Shown here: positions 15,807 to 24,472 of the stretch, piece after piece
Position numbering within the stretch: position 1 is the stretch's first letter
Layout of the letters: every line of letters starts with the position of its first letter
Assembly: GCF_044761985.1 (NCBI RefSeq)
Contig: NZ_JBIWDK010000003.1
Span: 248,001 to 312,000, forward strand
Source of the DNA: Peribacillus sp044761985
GTDB lineage: Bacteria; Bacillota; Bacilli; Bacillales; DSM-1321
Length of the DNA stretch: 64,000 nucleotides
Direction of reading: 5' to 3'
Made by a program: the position numbers and the translations under genes
Notes under the pieces: model-generated
What the model was told of the DNA's origin: nothing
Seen by the model: the letters and a program-made list of their open reading frames with translations, nothing else
Databases searched by the model: none

Positions 15807-16910
15807 TCAAAGGGCTTGAGTTTCTTTTGCGCTGTAAGATTCTTGGAACTTTTTCATGAACGCAGCAAGTTCCAGACAATGGGAAAGTGGAACGGCATTA
15901 TAAATGGATGCCCTGCAACCTCCGATGGAGCGATGTCCGTTAAGGCCTACGAATCCAGCTTCTTTTACTTCCTTAAGGAACTGCTTTTCAGCTTCTTCTG
16001 TTGGAAGTGTGAACGTTACATTCATATGTGAACGGCTATCAGAAAGGGCGTGTCCTTTATAGAAGCCATTGCTGTTATCAATGGTATCGTAGATGGCTTT
16101 AGCCTTTTCTTCATTGATTTGTGCGAGTTTTTCTACACCGCCTTGTTCTTTTGCCCAATCCAATACAAGGGATAATAAGTATATGGCCAATGTTGGTGGT
16201 GTGTTGTATAAAGAGTTATTTTTTGAATGAATAGAATAATTAAGCATGGAAGGAATCTTGTCATTATCAGTTATTAAGTCTTTACGGATAATCACGACCG
16301 TGATTCCTGATGGTCCCAAGTTTTTTTGTGCTCCCGCATAAATGATGCCGAACTTACTAACATCAATTTTTCTGCTAAGGATATCGCTCGACATATCTGC
16401 CACGAGTGGGACGCTCCCTGTTTCAGGAAATTCCTTCCACTGCGTGCCGTAGATGGTATTGTTGCTTGTAATGTGCAAATAGGCAGCATCTTCATTCATT
16501 TCGATATCAGTAACTTTGGGAATGAACGTATATGTATCATCTTTAGAAGAGGCAACGACCGCTGTTTCCCCAACTTTCTTCGCTTCCTTTAAAGCCTTTT
16601 CCGACCAAGAACCAGTCAGGACGTAATCTGCACGCTTCCCATCTTTCAATATGTTCATGGGAATCATGGAAAATTGGAGGCTGGCTCCACCTTGTAAAAG
16701 CAAGATTTCGTAATTGTCCGGAATTTCCATGATTTCTTTCAGCGTTTGGATCGCGTGATTGTGGATTTTTTCGAATTCTGCGCTTCTATGACTTAATTCC
16801 ATGACAGACATGCCAGAATCCTCGATATTCAACCATTCATTTTGAGCTCTTTGTAAAACTTCCAATGGAAGGGCAGCAGGCCCAGCGTTAAAATTACGTG
16901 CACGTTTCAA
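15807..16910 (-). CDS. serC: phosphoserine aminotransferase SerC
   Basis: 367 residues, full length. Begins with the family signature NFNAGPAALP. The PLP lysine is in AGAQKNLGPSG near residue 197; GGASLQF near residue 76 binds the cofactor phosphate. It converts 3-phosphohydroxypyruvate and glutamate to phosphoserine in serine synthesis. Read divergently from nothing nearby: hit lies upstream on the same strand but ends in its own terminator, so serC is probably transcribed alone. AGGAGG on the minus strand precedes the ATG. Confidence 0.95.
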   Translation of the reverse strand: MKRARNFNAGPAALPLEVLQRAQNEWLNIEDSGMSVMELSHRSAEFEKIHNHAIQTLKEIMEIPDNYEILLLQGGASLQFSMIPMNILKDGKRADYVLTGSWSEKALKEAKKVGETAVVASSKDDTYTFIPKVTDIEMNEDAAYLHITSNNTIYGTQWKEFPETGSVPLVADMSSDILSRKIDVSKFGIIYAGAQKNLGPSGITVVIIRKDLITDNDKIPSMLNYSIHSKNNSLYNTPPTLAIYLLSLVLDWAKEQGGVEKLAQINEEKAKAIYDTIDNSNGFYKGHALSDSRSHMNVTFTLPTEEAEKQFLKEVKEAGFVGLNGHRSIGGCRASIYNAVPLSHCLELAAFMKKFQESYSAKETQAL

Positions 16911-17040
16911 TGTGTGTTCCTCCTATACAGTAATGTGTGAAAGTATGTAAGACTATATATATCCTAACAGAAAACGAATTTAAATAGGAGGAAAATTTAG
17001 AATTTTTAGTGTGGGAAATCGTTATGTAAAAACATGTAAA

Positions 17041-17073
17041 AAATAGGCCCCTAAAGGAATCAGGGACCTATTT
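17041..17073 (-). terminator. intrinsic terminator of hit
   Basis: Minus strand: AAATAGG-CCCT stem equivalents followed by a T run; lies 40 bases after the hit stop codon and before serC. Confidence 0.75.
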
Positions 17074-17113
17074 GGTCTTAGTATTTTCCCGATATAAACA
17101 AAAAAGGGAAATG

Positions 17114-17536
17114 TTATTTAATGTGTTGGGAAATGGAATCGGCAATTCCTTTTAAAGCTTCAGGAGTATACTCGCTTGTATGGGTTTTCCAAACGGCACC
17201 GAATCCATCATGCTCACCATGGCGTGGAATCAAGTGCATATGGAAATGGAAGACGGATTGTCCGGCGGCTTCACCGTTGTTGTTTAGGATATTCAATCCT
17301 ACAGGCTGGAATTCCTGTTTCATGGCACGAGCAATTTCCGGTACGACTTCAAATAGATTCTTGGCGATCTCAGGTGTTAACTCATAAATGTTTTCCTTAT
17401 GTACTTTCGGAATCACCAGTGTATGTCCTTTTGTTACTTGGCTGATATCAAGAAAGGCAAGTACATGTTCATTTTCATATACTTTCGTACTTGGAATCTC
17501 TCCATTGATGATCTTGCAGAAAATGCAATCGCTCAT
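17114..17536 (-). CDS. hit: HIT family protein (Hit)
   Basis: 140 residues from the ATG at 17536; the frame stays open upstream but the GGAGTG site and family length fix this start. CIFCKI at residues 4-9 is the zinc-type N-terminus, and FHFHMHLIPRH near residue 98 is the histidine triad. HIT proteins are nucleotide hydrolases or transferases; the exact substrate is unknown. The gene lies head-to-head with the ecs operon across a 660-bp gap, as in B. subtilis. Confidence 0.92.
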   Translation of the reverse strand: MSDCIFCKIINGEIPSTKVYENEHVLAFLDISQVTKGHTLVIPKVHKENIYELTPEIAKNLFEVVPEIARAMKQEFQPVGLNILNNNGEAAGQSVFHFHMHLIPRHGEHDGFGAVWKTHTSEYTPEALKGIADSISQHIK

Positions 17537-17596
17537 ATAAAACACTCCATTCACTATTTTGGTTAATCGTACCATAGCATGATTCCCCAGGAAAAG

Positions 17597-17638
17597 AAAA
17601 AACATAAAAACAGGATGCAACGAAAACGTTGCACCCTG
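17597..17638 (-). terminator. minus-strand terminator-like hairpin upstream of hit
   Basis: Stem CAGGGTGCAACG / CGTTGCATCCTG (one mismatch), TTTT loop, followed on the minus strand by TTTTTATGTTTTTT. It sits about 60 bases upstream of the hit start, so it would end a transcript coming from the repeat region rather than hit itself. Confidence 0.65.
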
Positions 17639-18196
17639 CCTGTTTGAAAAAGGGGAAGTGGGCTTCAATTATATATTCGCATTAGCATCTAAATTCTCTG
17701 CGACAAACACCTCATCTACAATAGAGTAAAATTTTGGTCATCTGATTAGAGATTCTGCATTCAAACCAACCATCTCCTATATCTTTAAAGTTTTTTCAAC
17801 TTCCAAAGTATATTCGATAATGAATGAATGGTTTTTCAGCTTTTACGTGCAAGAGAACCATCTCCTTGCTCGAAACGATTTTAATAATGAAGCTTCTGGT
17901 ATCGTTCAGTTATACGTCTTTGACTGACACCTCATTTACAATTTGAATGTAAATAAATTGTAATGAAACTTCTGGGTATTTCAGTGTTATACGTCTTTAA
18001 CTGACACCTCATTTACAATATGATGTGAATCACTTGCAATGACTAGCCCCTTCTTCCTTAATTATGATGGCCCAGAAGTAAGAAAAGTATAATTGGTTAT
18101 TTTAGGAAATTTTAATTTAGGTGCACTCGACTATATAAAAACAGGAGAATTTGGTAAAATGGTAAAAAGAACGTTTATATAGAAAGGATCGTTTAT
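17639..18196. other. hit-ecsA intergenic region with repeats
   Basis: No gene with a convincing ribosome site. Contains the 76-bp tandem repeat at 17885-18036, a shorter related segment at 17701-17722 and the divergent promoters for ecsA and hit. AT-rich outside the repeats. Confidence 0.6.
17885..18036. repeat. two 76-bp tandem repeat units
   Basis: Units 17885-17960 and 17961-18036 are equal in length and roughly 80 percent identical. Both contain the block ACTGACACCTCATTTACAAT and ATACGTCTTT. A degenerate single copy of the block (GACAAACACCTCATCTACAA) is at 17702-17721. On the minus strand each unit has a conserved TCAGT / ACTGA inverted repeat. Confidence 0.8.
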
Positions 18197-18940
18197 ATGT
18201 CCTTATTGGAAATTAAGCAACTAGTTGGGGGATACACAAAAATACCCGTACTGAAAGGAATAAGTTTCGATATTCAGCCTAATGAGCTTGTTGGGTTAAT
18301 CGGACTCAACGGTGCTGGGAAAAGTACGACGATAAAACACATTATCGGACTCATGGAGCCTAAAGGTGGAAGTGTCTCGATTCATGGAAAAACACTCGCC
18401 CAAGATCCTGATACATATCGGAAGCAATTTACATATATTCCGGAAACACCTATTTTATATGATGAACTGACACTTGAGGAACATTTGAAGCTAACGGCCA
18501 TGGCTCATGGTCTGGAAGAATCTGAGTATAAAGAGAGAATGACCGGTCTCCTGAAGGAATTCCGCATGGAGAAAAGGCTTAAATGGTTTCCGGCCCATTT
18601 TTCTAAGGGCATGAAACAGAAAGTCATGATTATGTGCGCCTTTTTAATACAACCATCATTATATATCATCGATGAGCCATTTGTAGGCCTGGATCCACTA
18701 GGCATTCAATCTTTGCTTGATTTGATGAGGAAAATGAAGGAGAGTGGGGCAGGTATATTAATGTCGACGCATATCCTGGCTACTGCGGAACGTTATTGCG
18801 ATTCTTTCATTATCCTGCACAACGGAGAAATACGGGCAAAAGGTAACTTGGAGCAGCTTCGCGAACAATTCTCCATGCCTGGAGCCACGCTTGATGATTT
18901 ATACATCCAGTTAACGAAGGAAGAGAACGGTCATGAATAG
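18197..18940 (+). CDS. ecsA: EcsA, ABC transporter ATP-binding protein
   Basis: 247 residues. Walker A GLNGAGKST near residue 37, signature-like FSKGMKQKV near residue 138, Walker B LYIIDEPFVGLDP near residue 155 and the switch His in STHILATAE. It powers the Ecs exporter with EcsB. In B. subtilis Ecs affects protein secretion, intramembrane proteolysis by RasP, competence and sporulation; the transported substrate is not settled. The ecsB start overlaps its last bases, showing translational coupling. Confidence 0.95.
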   Translation: MSLLEIKQLVGGYTKIPVLKGISFDIQPNELVGLIGLNGAGKSTTIKHIIGLMEPKGGSVSIHGKTLAQDPDTYRKQFTYIPETPILYDELTLEEHLKLTAMAHGLEESEYKERMTGLLKEFRMEKRLKWFPAHFSKGMKQKVMIMCAFLIQPSLYIIDEPFVGLDPLGIQSLLDLMRKMKESGAGILMSTHILATAERYCDSFIILHNGEIRAKGNLEQLREQFSMPGATLDDLYIQLTKEENGHE

Positions 18941-20141
18941 TCAAGGTCTCTGGAAGGAAAGGTATATTCTCTACATCCAGGAAATGCAAAAATACCTTCG
19001 TTACATTTTTAACGGCCATCTCGTTTTCGTGATGGTATTGGTATTAGGCGGTTTGGCTTATTATTACAGTGACTGGGTGAAAACACTGGATAGCGATTTT
19101 CCGGCTGAACTGATCATGGCCTTTGTGTTGGGCCTCCTTGTAACTAGAAGTCCCATCAACACATTCTTAAAAGAACCGGATACCGTGTTTTTACTGCCGC
19201 TTGAAACGAAGATGAAAAGCTATTTCAAAAATTCTCTGATGGTCAGTTGGGTCATGCAAGGATTTTTGCTATTAATCATGTTACTCGTATTCGTACCAAT
19301 GTATGCAAAAGTTACGGGTGCAAGCGGTAAGCAGTTAGGGTTCATACTCGTTGTGTTACTCGTTTTGAAGTATCTGAATTTGTCCATGCGCTGGCATGTG
19401 CTCAAATACCAGGATGTATCAGTGAGCCACTGGGATTCGATCCTCCGCCTGGTACTTAATGCAGTAATACTTTACTTTGTATGTTCAAAAGCCCATATCC
19501 TATATGTACTGGTCACCTTCGTATTGCTGATTGGCCTATATCTGTATTACCGCAGTGCCACCAAAAGCCTTGTTTTGAAGTGGGAACGTTTGGTGGAACT
19601 CGAAAACAAGCGAATGACAGCTTTTTACAGAATAGCGAATATGTTCACGGATGTTCCTCACTTGAAAGGGAAGGTAGCACGTAGGAAGTGGATGGACTGG
19701 CTTTTAGCCTTCATTCCATACGGTGAAAAATCCACCTACAATTACCTGTATGCCCGCACATTGCTTAGATCGAATGATTATGTAGGTCTATGCATACGGT
19801 TGACGGTAATCGGTGCCATCATACTGATGGTGTTTACGAACATCTGGGCGCATTTAATTGTCACTTTCTTATTCCTATTCATGACAGCCCTTCAGCTTTT
19901 ACCAGTTTGGAAGGTGCATGAATGGAAAGTCTGGGTATCCTTATATCCATTGCCCGCAAAAATGAGGGAATCCGCAGTCATTAAACTTATCTCCTATTTC
20001 CTTTTATTTGAGGCTGTCCTGTTTTCCCTCATCCTTTTAATAAAAGGAGAATGGGTTTCCACATTAGCCGTATTGGTTCTAGGGATCATCTTCATTCTGG
20101 GATTCAAAAAGTACGCCACCAAAAAAATCAAGAACTTTTAA
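18933..20141 (+). CDS. ecsB: EcsB, ABC transporter membrane protein
   Basis: 402 residues with about ten hydrophobic segments arranged in two halves (first near residues 29-50, 100-150; last near 340-390) and a soluble middle region. The start overlaps the end of ecsA by eight bases. This is the membrane partner of EcsA. A terminator follows, separating it from ecsC. Confidence 0.93.
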   Translation: MNSQGLWKERYILYIQEMQKYLRYIFNGHLVFVMVLVLGGLAYYYSDWVKTLDSDFPAELIMAFVLGLLVTRSPINTFLKEPDTVFLLPLETKMKSYFKNSLMVSWVMQGFLLLIMLLVFVPMYAKVTGASGKQLGFILVVLLVLKYLNLSMRWHVLKYQDVSVSHWDSILRLVLNAVILYFVCSKAHILYVLVTFVLLIGLYLYYRSATKSLVLKWERLVELENKRMTAFYRIANMFTDVPHLKGKVARRKWMDWLLAFIPYGEKSTYNYLYARTLLRSNDYVGLCIRLTVIGAIILMVFTNIWAHLIVTFLFLFMTALQLLPVWKVHEWKVWVSLYPLPAKMRESAVIKLISYFLLFEAVLFSLILLIKGEWVSTLAVLVLGIIFILGFKKYATKKIKNF

Positions 20142-20145
20142 ACGC

Positions 20146-20185
20146 GAAGCTGATTTTTCTTTTGAAAAATCAGCTTCATTTTTTA
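20146..20185 (+). terminator. intrinsic terminator after ecsB
   Basis: Stem GAAGCTGATTTTTC / GAAAAATCAGCTTC, TTTT loop, then ATTTTTT. Read-through would be needed for ecsC to share the ecsAB promoter. Confidence 0.9.
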
Positions 20186-20243
20186 GAAATTAAAGCTAAA
20201 ACTTGTATGGACGGTATATACATGAAATATGGAGGTGGGAAAA

Positions 20244-20954
20244 ATGGATGCATACGAGCAAAAGGCGCTATCTGAACTCGCCTCATGGACAAAGAAAGTC
20301 AATAAGAAGTCAGGCAAGTTTGAGCGGGTTTCCAAAAAGGTTCAACTCAAAGTGAACAGTTATATCCCGACAAAGGTTCATAAAATGATTTCCGAGAGCA
20401 TTAGAAGCATGGTGGGGGCTGTGTTGTCAGGATCTAAGTATATATCCAAAGAAAAAAACGTCATGCTGTTATCTTTGCAACAAAAAGAAGAGTGGGTAAA
20501 AGAAAAGGTAACGAGCCATCGTAGAACGGCGGTCATTGAAGGGGTGGGGACGGGTGCTGCAGGCCTATTGGTTGGGATGGTCGATTTCCCCCTGCTATTA
20601 AGCATAAAAATGAAGCTATTATTTGAGATTTCCCGCCTATATGGATTTGACCCAAACGAATATGAAGAACGATTGTTCATCCTTCACGTCTTCCAAATGG
20701 CTTTTTCAAGCGAGAAAAAGAAAATGGAGACTTTAAGGGTCATACAGGACTGGAATAGGGGCAATCACCCGGAAATCAATTGGCAGGATTTTCAGCAAGA
20801 ATATCGCGATTATATTGATGTGGTCAAAATGTTCCAGCTTGTTCCGGGGTTTGGCGCGGCCGTCGGTGCCTATGCCAACCACCATTTACTTGAACAGCTT
20901 GGGGAGACGGCGATCAATTGTTATCGGATTCGTCTTTTATCCAGTAAAGAATGA
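20244..20954 (+). CDS. ecsC: EcsC family protein
   Basis: 236 residues from the ATG at 20244 (GGAGGTGGG upstream; an in-frame ATG at 20229 overlaps that site). The EcsC-family pattern is visible: GVGTGAAGLLVGMVDFPLLL near residue 95, a probable membrane-associated hairpin, and VPGFGAAVGAYANHHLLEQLG near residue 205. Function is unknown; in B. subtilis it is the third ecs gene and not needed for the ecs phenotype. Confidence 0.9.
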   Translation: MDAYEQKALSELASWTKKVNKKSGKFERVSKKVQLKVNSYIPTKVHKMISESIRSMVGAVLSGSKYISKEKNVMLLSLQQKEEWVKEKVTSHRRTAVIEGVGTGAAGLLVGMVDFPLLLSIKMKLLFEISRLYGFDPNEYEERLFILHVFQMAFSSEKKKMETLRVIQDWNRGNHPEINWQDFQQEYRDYIDVVKMFQLVPGFGAAVGAYANHHLLEQLGETAINCYRIRLLSSKE

Positions 20955-21032
20955 TTAGAGTACCCGTCGGTTTCTATTTAAAACTTCGTTTCACTTTTAT
21001 GAACAGACATGAATATAGTTATTTTTCATACT

Positions 21033-21065
21033 ATATATTGAGGTGAAAAATATTGAGGTGAAAAC
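21033..21065 (+). repeat. tandem duplication containing the cwlJ ribosome site
   Basis: TATTGAGGTGAAAAA is followed at once by TATTGAGGTGAAAAC, giving two adjacent ribosome sites in front of the cwlJ ATG; only the second is at normal spacing. Confidence 0.8.
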
Positions 21066-21506
21066 ATGCCAAGAGTAACTTACCGAAGTTCGGATGTAGA
21101 TTTAATGGCAAGGATGATGAGGGCAGAGGCCGAAGGTGAAGGGCTCCAGGGAATGTTATATGTCGGGAATGTCATTGTGAATCGTGCTGTAGCAGATTGC
21201 TTAGACTTTAAAAATGTTAGAACAATCCCTGAAGTCGTCTATCAGGTTCAAGGAGGAAATTATTCTTTCGAAGCGGTTCAAAAAGGAAATGTATTTTATC
21301 AAAGATCGAGAGAGGCTGAAAGAAGATTAGCAAAAAGGAATTTGGAAAGTTGGAGAGAACACCCAGCGAAATATGCTCTTTGGTACTTCAACCCATATGC
21401 TGCGTGCCCTCCAACATGGTATGACCAGCCTTTCACCGGCCAATTTAAAAATCACTGTTTTTATGAACCAAAACCTGGAACATGTGAAAGTGTTTATATG
21501 GGATAG
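21066..21506 (+). CDS. cwlJ: spore cortex-lytic hydrolase CwlJ
   Basis: 146 residues, the length of CwlJ. One Hydrolase_2/SleB-type domain: RMMRAEAEGEG near residue 17 (with the catalytic Glu), GNVIVNRAV near 37, and the C-terminal WYFNPYAACPPTWYD ... FKNHCFY. No signal peptide or peptidoglycan-binding domain, which separates it from SleB. CwlJ sits in the spore coat and degrades cortex at germination, needing GerQ (not seen here). Probably expressed in the mother cell. Confidence 0.9.
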   Translation: MPRVTYRSSDVDLMARMMRAEAEGEGLQGMLYVGNVIVNRAVADCLDFKNVRTIPEVVYQVQGGNYSFEAVQKGNVFYQRSREAERRLAKRNLESWREHPAKYALWYFNPYAACPPTWYDQPFTGQFKNHCFYEPKPGTCESVYMG

Positions 21507-21573
21507 TTTTTGGATGTTCCGTCCATGTTACAGTTTTTTAAAGAACACGCTTGTAGGTGCTTCATTTCGTGCA

Positions 21574-21611
21574 AAAGGGAACCCCTGGAATTAATGGGGT
21601 TCCCTTTTGCT
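21574..21611. terminator. bidirectional terminator between cwlJ and the M20 amidohydrolase gene
   Basis: AAAGGGAACCCC / GGGGTTCCCTTTT stem between convergent genes. Confidence 0.85.
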
Positions 21612-21629
21612 GTTCGGATAAGTCAATGC

Positions 21630-22844
21630 CTATCCTTTATTCGCAATAGTGTCTTGTTCTTTTCGTGGTTGTTTTTTCTTTTGATAAGTGACTGCCGCGG
21701 TACCTAATGTCTTGGCAGCTATAAGCATGGCCCGTTCATCAAAGTCGAATAGGGGATGATGGTGTGGATAAGTAGGGTCTTTTCGTGGTTGGGCACCAGT
21801 AAAGAAGAATGTTCCTTTGACATTCTGTAAATAATAAGAAAAGTCTTCACCTGTCATGTTTGGCTCAACTTCCTCTAGGAATTGGACTTCTTTGATTGAG
21901 CTGGTGCAATCGATAAGGAACCTGGTCTCCTCTTCATGGGTGACGACCGCTGGATAGCCTTGATGGAATTGGTAGTCATAGGTGCAATCGGCAGAAAGGC
22001 AAATCCCTTTAACGACCCTTTCTATTTCTTCACGAATGAAAGAACGGACATCTTCTTTGAAAGTTCGGACTGTCCCAACTATCTTTGCTTTGTCTGCAAT
22101 GACGTTAAAGGCATTATCCGCGACGAAGGAACCGATGGTGATGACGGCTGAATCCAATGGGTTAATGCGACGACTGACGATTTGCTGTAAAGCGACCACG
22201 AGCTGGGAGGCAGTCACGATGGCATCCCGTGTATTATGAGGTTGTGCACCATGTCCTCCTTGACCTTGTATCAGGATTTCAAAACGGTCGGCTGCCGCCA
22301 TTAGCGGTCCATATGCGTATTGAATGGTTCCTGTCGGGACCGTTGCCCATAAATGAGTACCGAAAATCACGTCCACCCCATTTAAACAGCCTGCTTCGAT
22401 CATTGGTTTAGCCCCGCCTGGAGCATACTCCTCTGCATGCTGATGGATAAACACATATTCACCTTCCAATTCATCCCTCAGTTCATAAAGGGTCTTTGCA
22501 AGAACCAGAAGAGTCGCGGTATGGCCATCATGTCCACAAGCATGCATGATGCCGGGAACGGTGGACTTATAAGGGACTTCCTTTTCATCCTGAATGGGAA
22601 GTCCGTCAAAATCGGCTCGCAATGCAACCGTCTTACCGGGGTTACTACCATAGATCTTTGCCACTACTCCGTTTCCCCCGACGTTGGTTTGAACATCTAT
22701 CCCTAGTTTCCGATAAAACTCGGCGATAAAGGCAGCTGTTTTGGTTTCATGAAAGGAGAGCTCAGGATATTGGTGAAGGTACCGTCGGATCGATACCATC
22801 TCCCCGTAGGACTCTTCAAGAAGAACATCTAATCGTTCAATCAT
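21630..22844 (-). CDS. yhaA: M20 family amidohydrolase (YhaA)
   Basis: 404 residues from the ATG at 22844; GGAGG seven bases upstream supports it over an in-frame start at 22862. M20D peptidase motifs: HQYPELSFHE near residue 22, MHACGHDGHTA near residue 100, HQHAEE near residue 135 with the catalytic Glu, GGHGAQPH in the lid domain, and a C-terminal metal His in HHHPLFDFDE. Such enzymes hydrolyse N-acylated amino acids or related amides. Its position after ecsC matches B. subtilis yhaA. Confidence 0.9.
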   Translation of the reverse strand: MIERLDVLLEESYGEMVSIRRYLHQYPELSFHETKTAAFIAEFYRKLGIDVQTNVGGNGVVAKIYGSNPGKTVALRADFDGLPIQDEKEVPYKSTVPGIMHACGHDGHTATLLVLAKTLYELRDELEGEYVFIHQHAEEYAPGGAKPMIEAGCLNGVDVIFGTHLWATVPTGTIQYAYGPLMAAADRFEILIQGQGGHGAQPHNTRDAIVTASQLVVALQQIVSRRINPLDSAVITIGSFVADNAFNVIADKAKIVGTVRTFKEDVRSFIREEIERVVKGICLSADCTYDYQFHQGYPAVVTHEEETRFLIDCTSSIKEVQFLEEVEPNMTGEDFSYYLQNVKGTFFFTGAQPRKDPTYPHHHPLFDFDERAMLIAAKTLGTAAVTYQKKKQPRKEQDTIANKG

Positions 22845-22939
22845 CACAAACCTCCTAATCATTGGATTATTTGTAAATAGTATATCATAATTGGAGGGGG
22901 TAAAAGGGGAAATCGGTCATACATAAAGGAGCATTTATC

Positions 22940-23581
22940 ATGATTAAATATCCGAAGCTTGCTTCCATACTAATATGCTTGTTCATCTTCATTATGATCA
23001 TGAACGAAATAGAAAAAGGAGTCATATTACCCTTTGACAGTACTATTTCGAGAATCTTTACAGGGGTGGATACTACACATTGGTTTCCTTTTTTTAAAAC
23101 GATCACATATCTCGGTTCATCCATTTTTATAGGGTGTGGCAGTCTAGTTCTCGTTCTATATGTATGGTTTGGAAAGAAGGATTACACGGCGATGGCAGTC
23201 GTCTCGATAGGAGTGGCTGGAGGCGACCTCTTAAAGAGATTGATAAAGAAATGGATCCAAAGAGATCGTCCTGAATATAGCTTGGTGGAAGCTCCGGGTT
23301 TCAGTTTTCCAAGCGGGCATTCCATGGTAGGAATGATCTTTTATTGTATGGTTGCTTATTTCACCATTAAAGCAATAAAGTCCAAATCACTGAAATGGGT
23401 AGCCGGCATTGGATTTCTTTTACTAATCCTGCTCATCGGAATGAGCAGGATCGCCCTTAGAGTCCATTTTCCTACCGATGTCTTGGCTGGCTTTGCCCTC
23501 GGGGTGGCGTATAGCGTAGGTTGTCTATCCATATATCAATGGTTTAAGAGGAAAGAGGTTAGGGGAAATGAGGGGCCTTGA
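22940..23581 (+). CDS. PAP2 family membrane phosphatase
   Basis: 213 residues with about six membrane helices. The three PAP2 phosphatase motifs are intact: KWIQRDRPE near residue 111, FPSGHS near residue 128 and SRIALRVHFPTD near residue 175. Members dephosphorylate lipid phosphates such as undecaprenyl pyrophosphate or phosphatidylglycerol phosphate at the outer face of the membrane; the substrate here is not determinable. The ATG is preceded by AAAGGAG. Confidence 0.88.
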   Translation: MIKYPKLASILICLFIFIMIMNEIEKGVILPFDSTISRIFTGVDTTHWFPFFKTITYLGSSIFIGCGSLVLVLYVWFGKKDYTAMAVVSIGVAGGDLLKRLIKKWIQRDRPEYSLVEAPGFSFPSGHSMVGMIFYCMVAYFTIKAIKSKSLKWVAGIGFLLLILLIGMSRIALRVHFPTDVLAGFALGVAYSVGCLSIYQWFKRKEVRGNEGP

Positions 23582-23628
23582 AACCAGGGGCAAGGATGAT
23601 TCGTCCGTTTTTTGCCAGTTTTAAAAAA

Positions 23629-23663
23629 GAAAAGGCCGATATCCAAAAATGGGTGGCCTTTTC
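23629..23663. terminator. bidirectional terminator between PAP2 gene and hmoB
   Basis: GAAAAGGCC ... GGCCTTTTC stem with a 17-base loop between convergent genes. Confidence 0.65.
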
Positions 23664-23678
23664 ATGTATGGTTGATGC

Positions 23679-24197
23679 CTATTCATCGGTATCCTTCACT
23701 AAAGTGTATTGGGTCAGATAGGCTTCGCCTGAGAACATTTTCTGGCTTGAATTGGTTACCGGGGAATTGGATCCATTATTATGGAAGGCTTGCTCGAAGG
23801 AGCTTGAGTTCTTCCAACTTAAAAAATTCGTTTGTTTTTCCCAAATGGTCAAGATGACGTATGTTTCGGAATGGATTGGCCTTAGGATACGAAGGGCGAC
23901 AAGGCCAGGTTCCTTTTCAATGAAACCAGAAATATTTTTAAAGCGATGCTCGAATACAGGACGGCCCTCTTCGCTGACAGGGATATTGTTCATGACGACA
24001 TACCCGTTTTCAGGAAGTTCGCCCGTGCCACCCACGACTTCGTATTTACGTGGCGAAGCAAAAATGGTTTTACTTGTTGTCTCATGTAAGAGAACGGTAG
24101 TTTCCGCATTTTGCATGAGCAATATTTTTTCAGCTGGATGCTTATCTTTTTTTATTTTCATGAAATTGAATGTGCCTGATGTAATGTATATATTCAT
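23679..24197 (-). CDS. hmoB: heme-degrading monooxygenase HmoB (YhgC)
   Basis: 172 residues. The C-terminal ~100 residues form an antibiotic-biosynthesis-monooxygenase-type ferredoxin-like fold (VFEHRFKNISGFIEKEPGLVALRILRP ... YVILTIWEKQTNFLSWKNS), as in IsdG-like heme oxygenases; the N-terminal part resembles the extra domain of B. subtilis HmoB. It opens heme to release iron in the cytoplasm. Its place divergent from hemEHY pairs heme breakdown with heme synthesis. Confidence 0.85.
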   Translation of the reverse strand: MNIYITSGTFNFMKIKKDKHPAEKILLMQNAETTVLLHETTSKTIFASPRKYEVVGGTGELPENGYVVMNNIPVSEEGRPVFEHRFKNISGFIEKEPGLVALRILRPIHSETYVILTIWEKQTNFLSWKNSSSFEQAFHNNGSNSPVTNSSQKMFSGEAYLTQYTLVKDTDE

Positions 24198-24324
24198 ATT
24201 TTCCCCTCCGATAGTTAATAGTAGTCTCTATACCCATTTTACCCAACAGGTAATGTTTTTACCATGATCCTTCAACTAGTTTTGTCACTTCGTTTGCTCA
24301 GGTTTTTTTCGAAAAAGGTCGAAT

Positions 24325-24353
24325 TTCTGACAAATACTTAGGTTGGCTATACT
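24325..24353 (+). promoter_or_regulatory. probable sigma-A promoter of the hemEHY operon
   Basis: TTCTGA (24325-24330), 17 bases, TATACT (24348-24353). The leader to the hemE start is about 110 bases and holds no clear hairpin. Confidence 0.5.
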
Positions 24354-24472
24354 TCTATATTAGAAAAAGCTATAGTTTAAGGAGATTCAATTTGAAATTC
24401 AACTACCATCTGATATTCTATGTAAGTGATACATAAAAAAAGGAACGTTGAGTGTGTGAAAGGTGGATATTA

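Noticed and set aside
15435..16031. 198-codon plus-strand open frame
   Set aside because: It is antisense to trpP and serC, both of which have clear families; it has no ribosome site and no domain.
23752..24267. 171-codon plus-strand open frame
   Set aside because: Antisense shadow of hmoB without start-site support.
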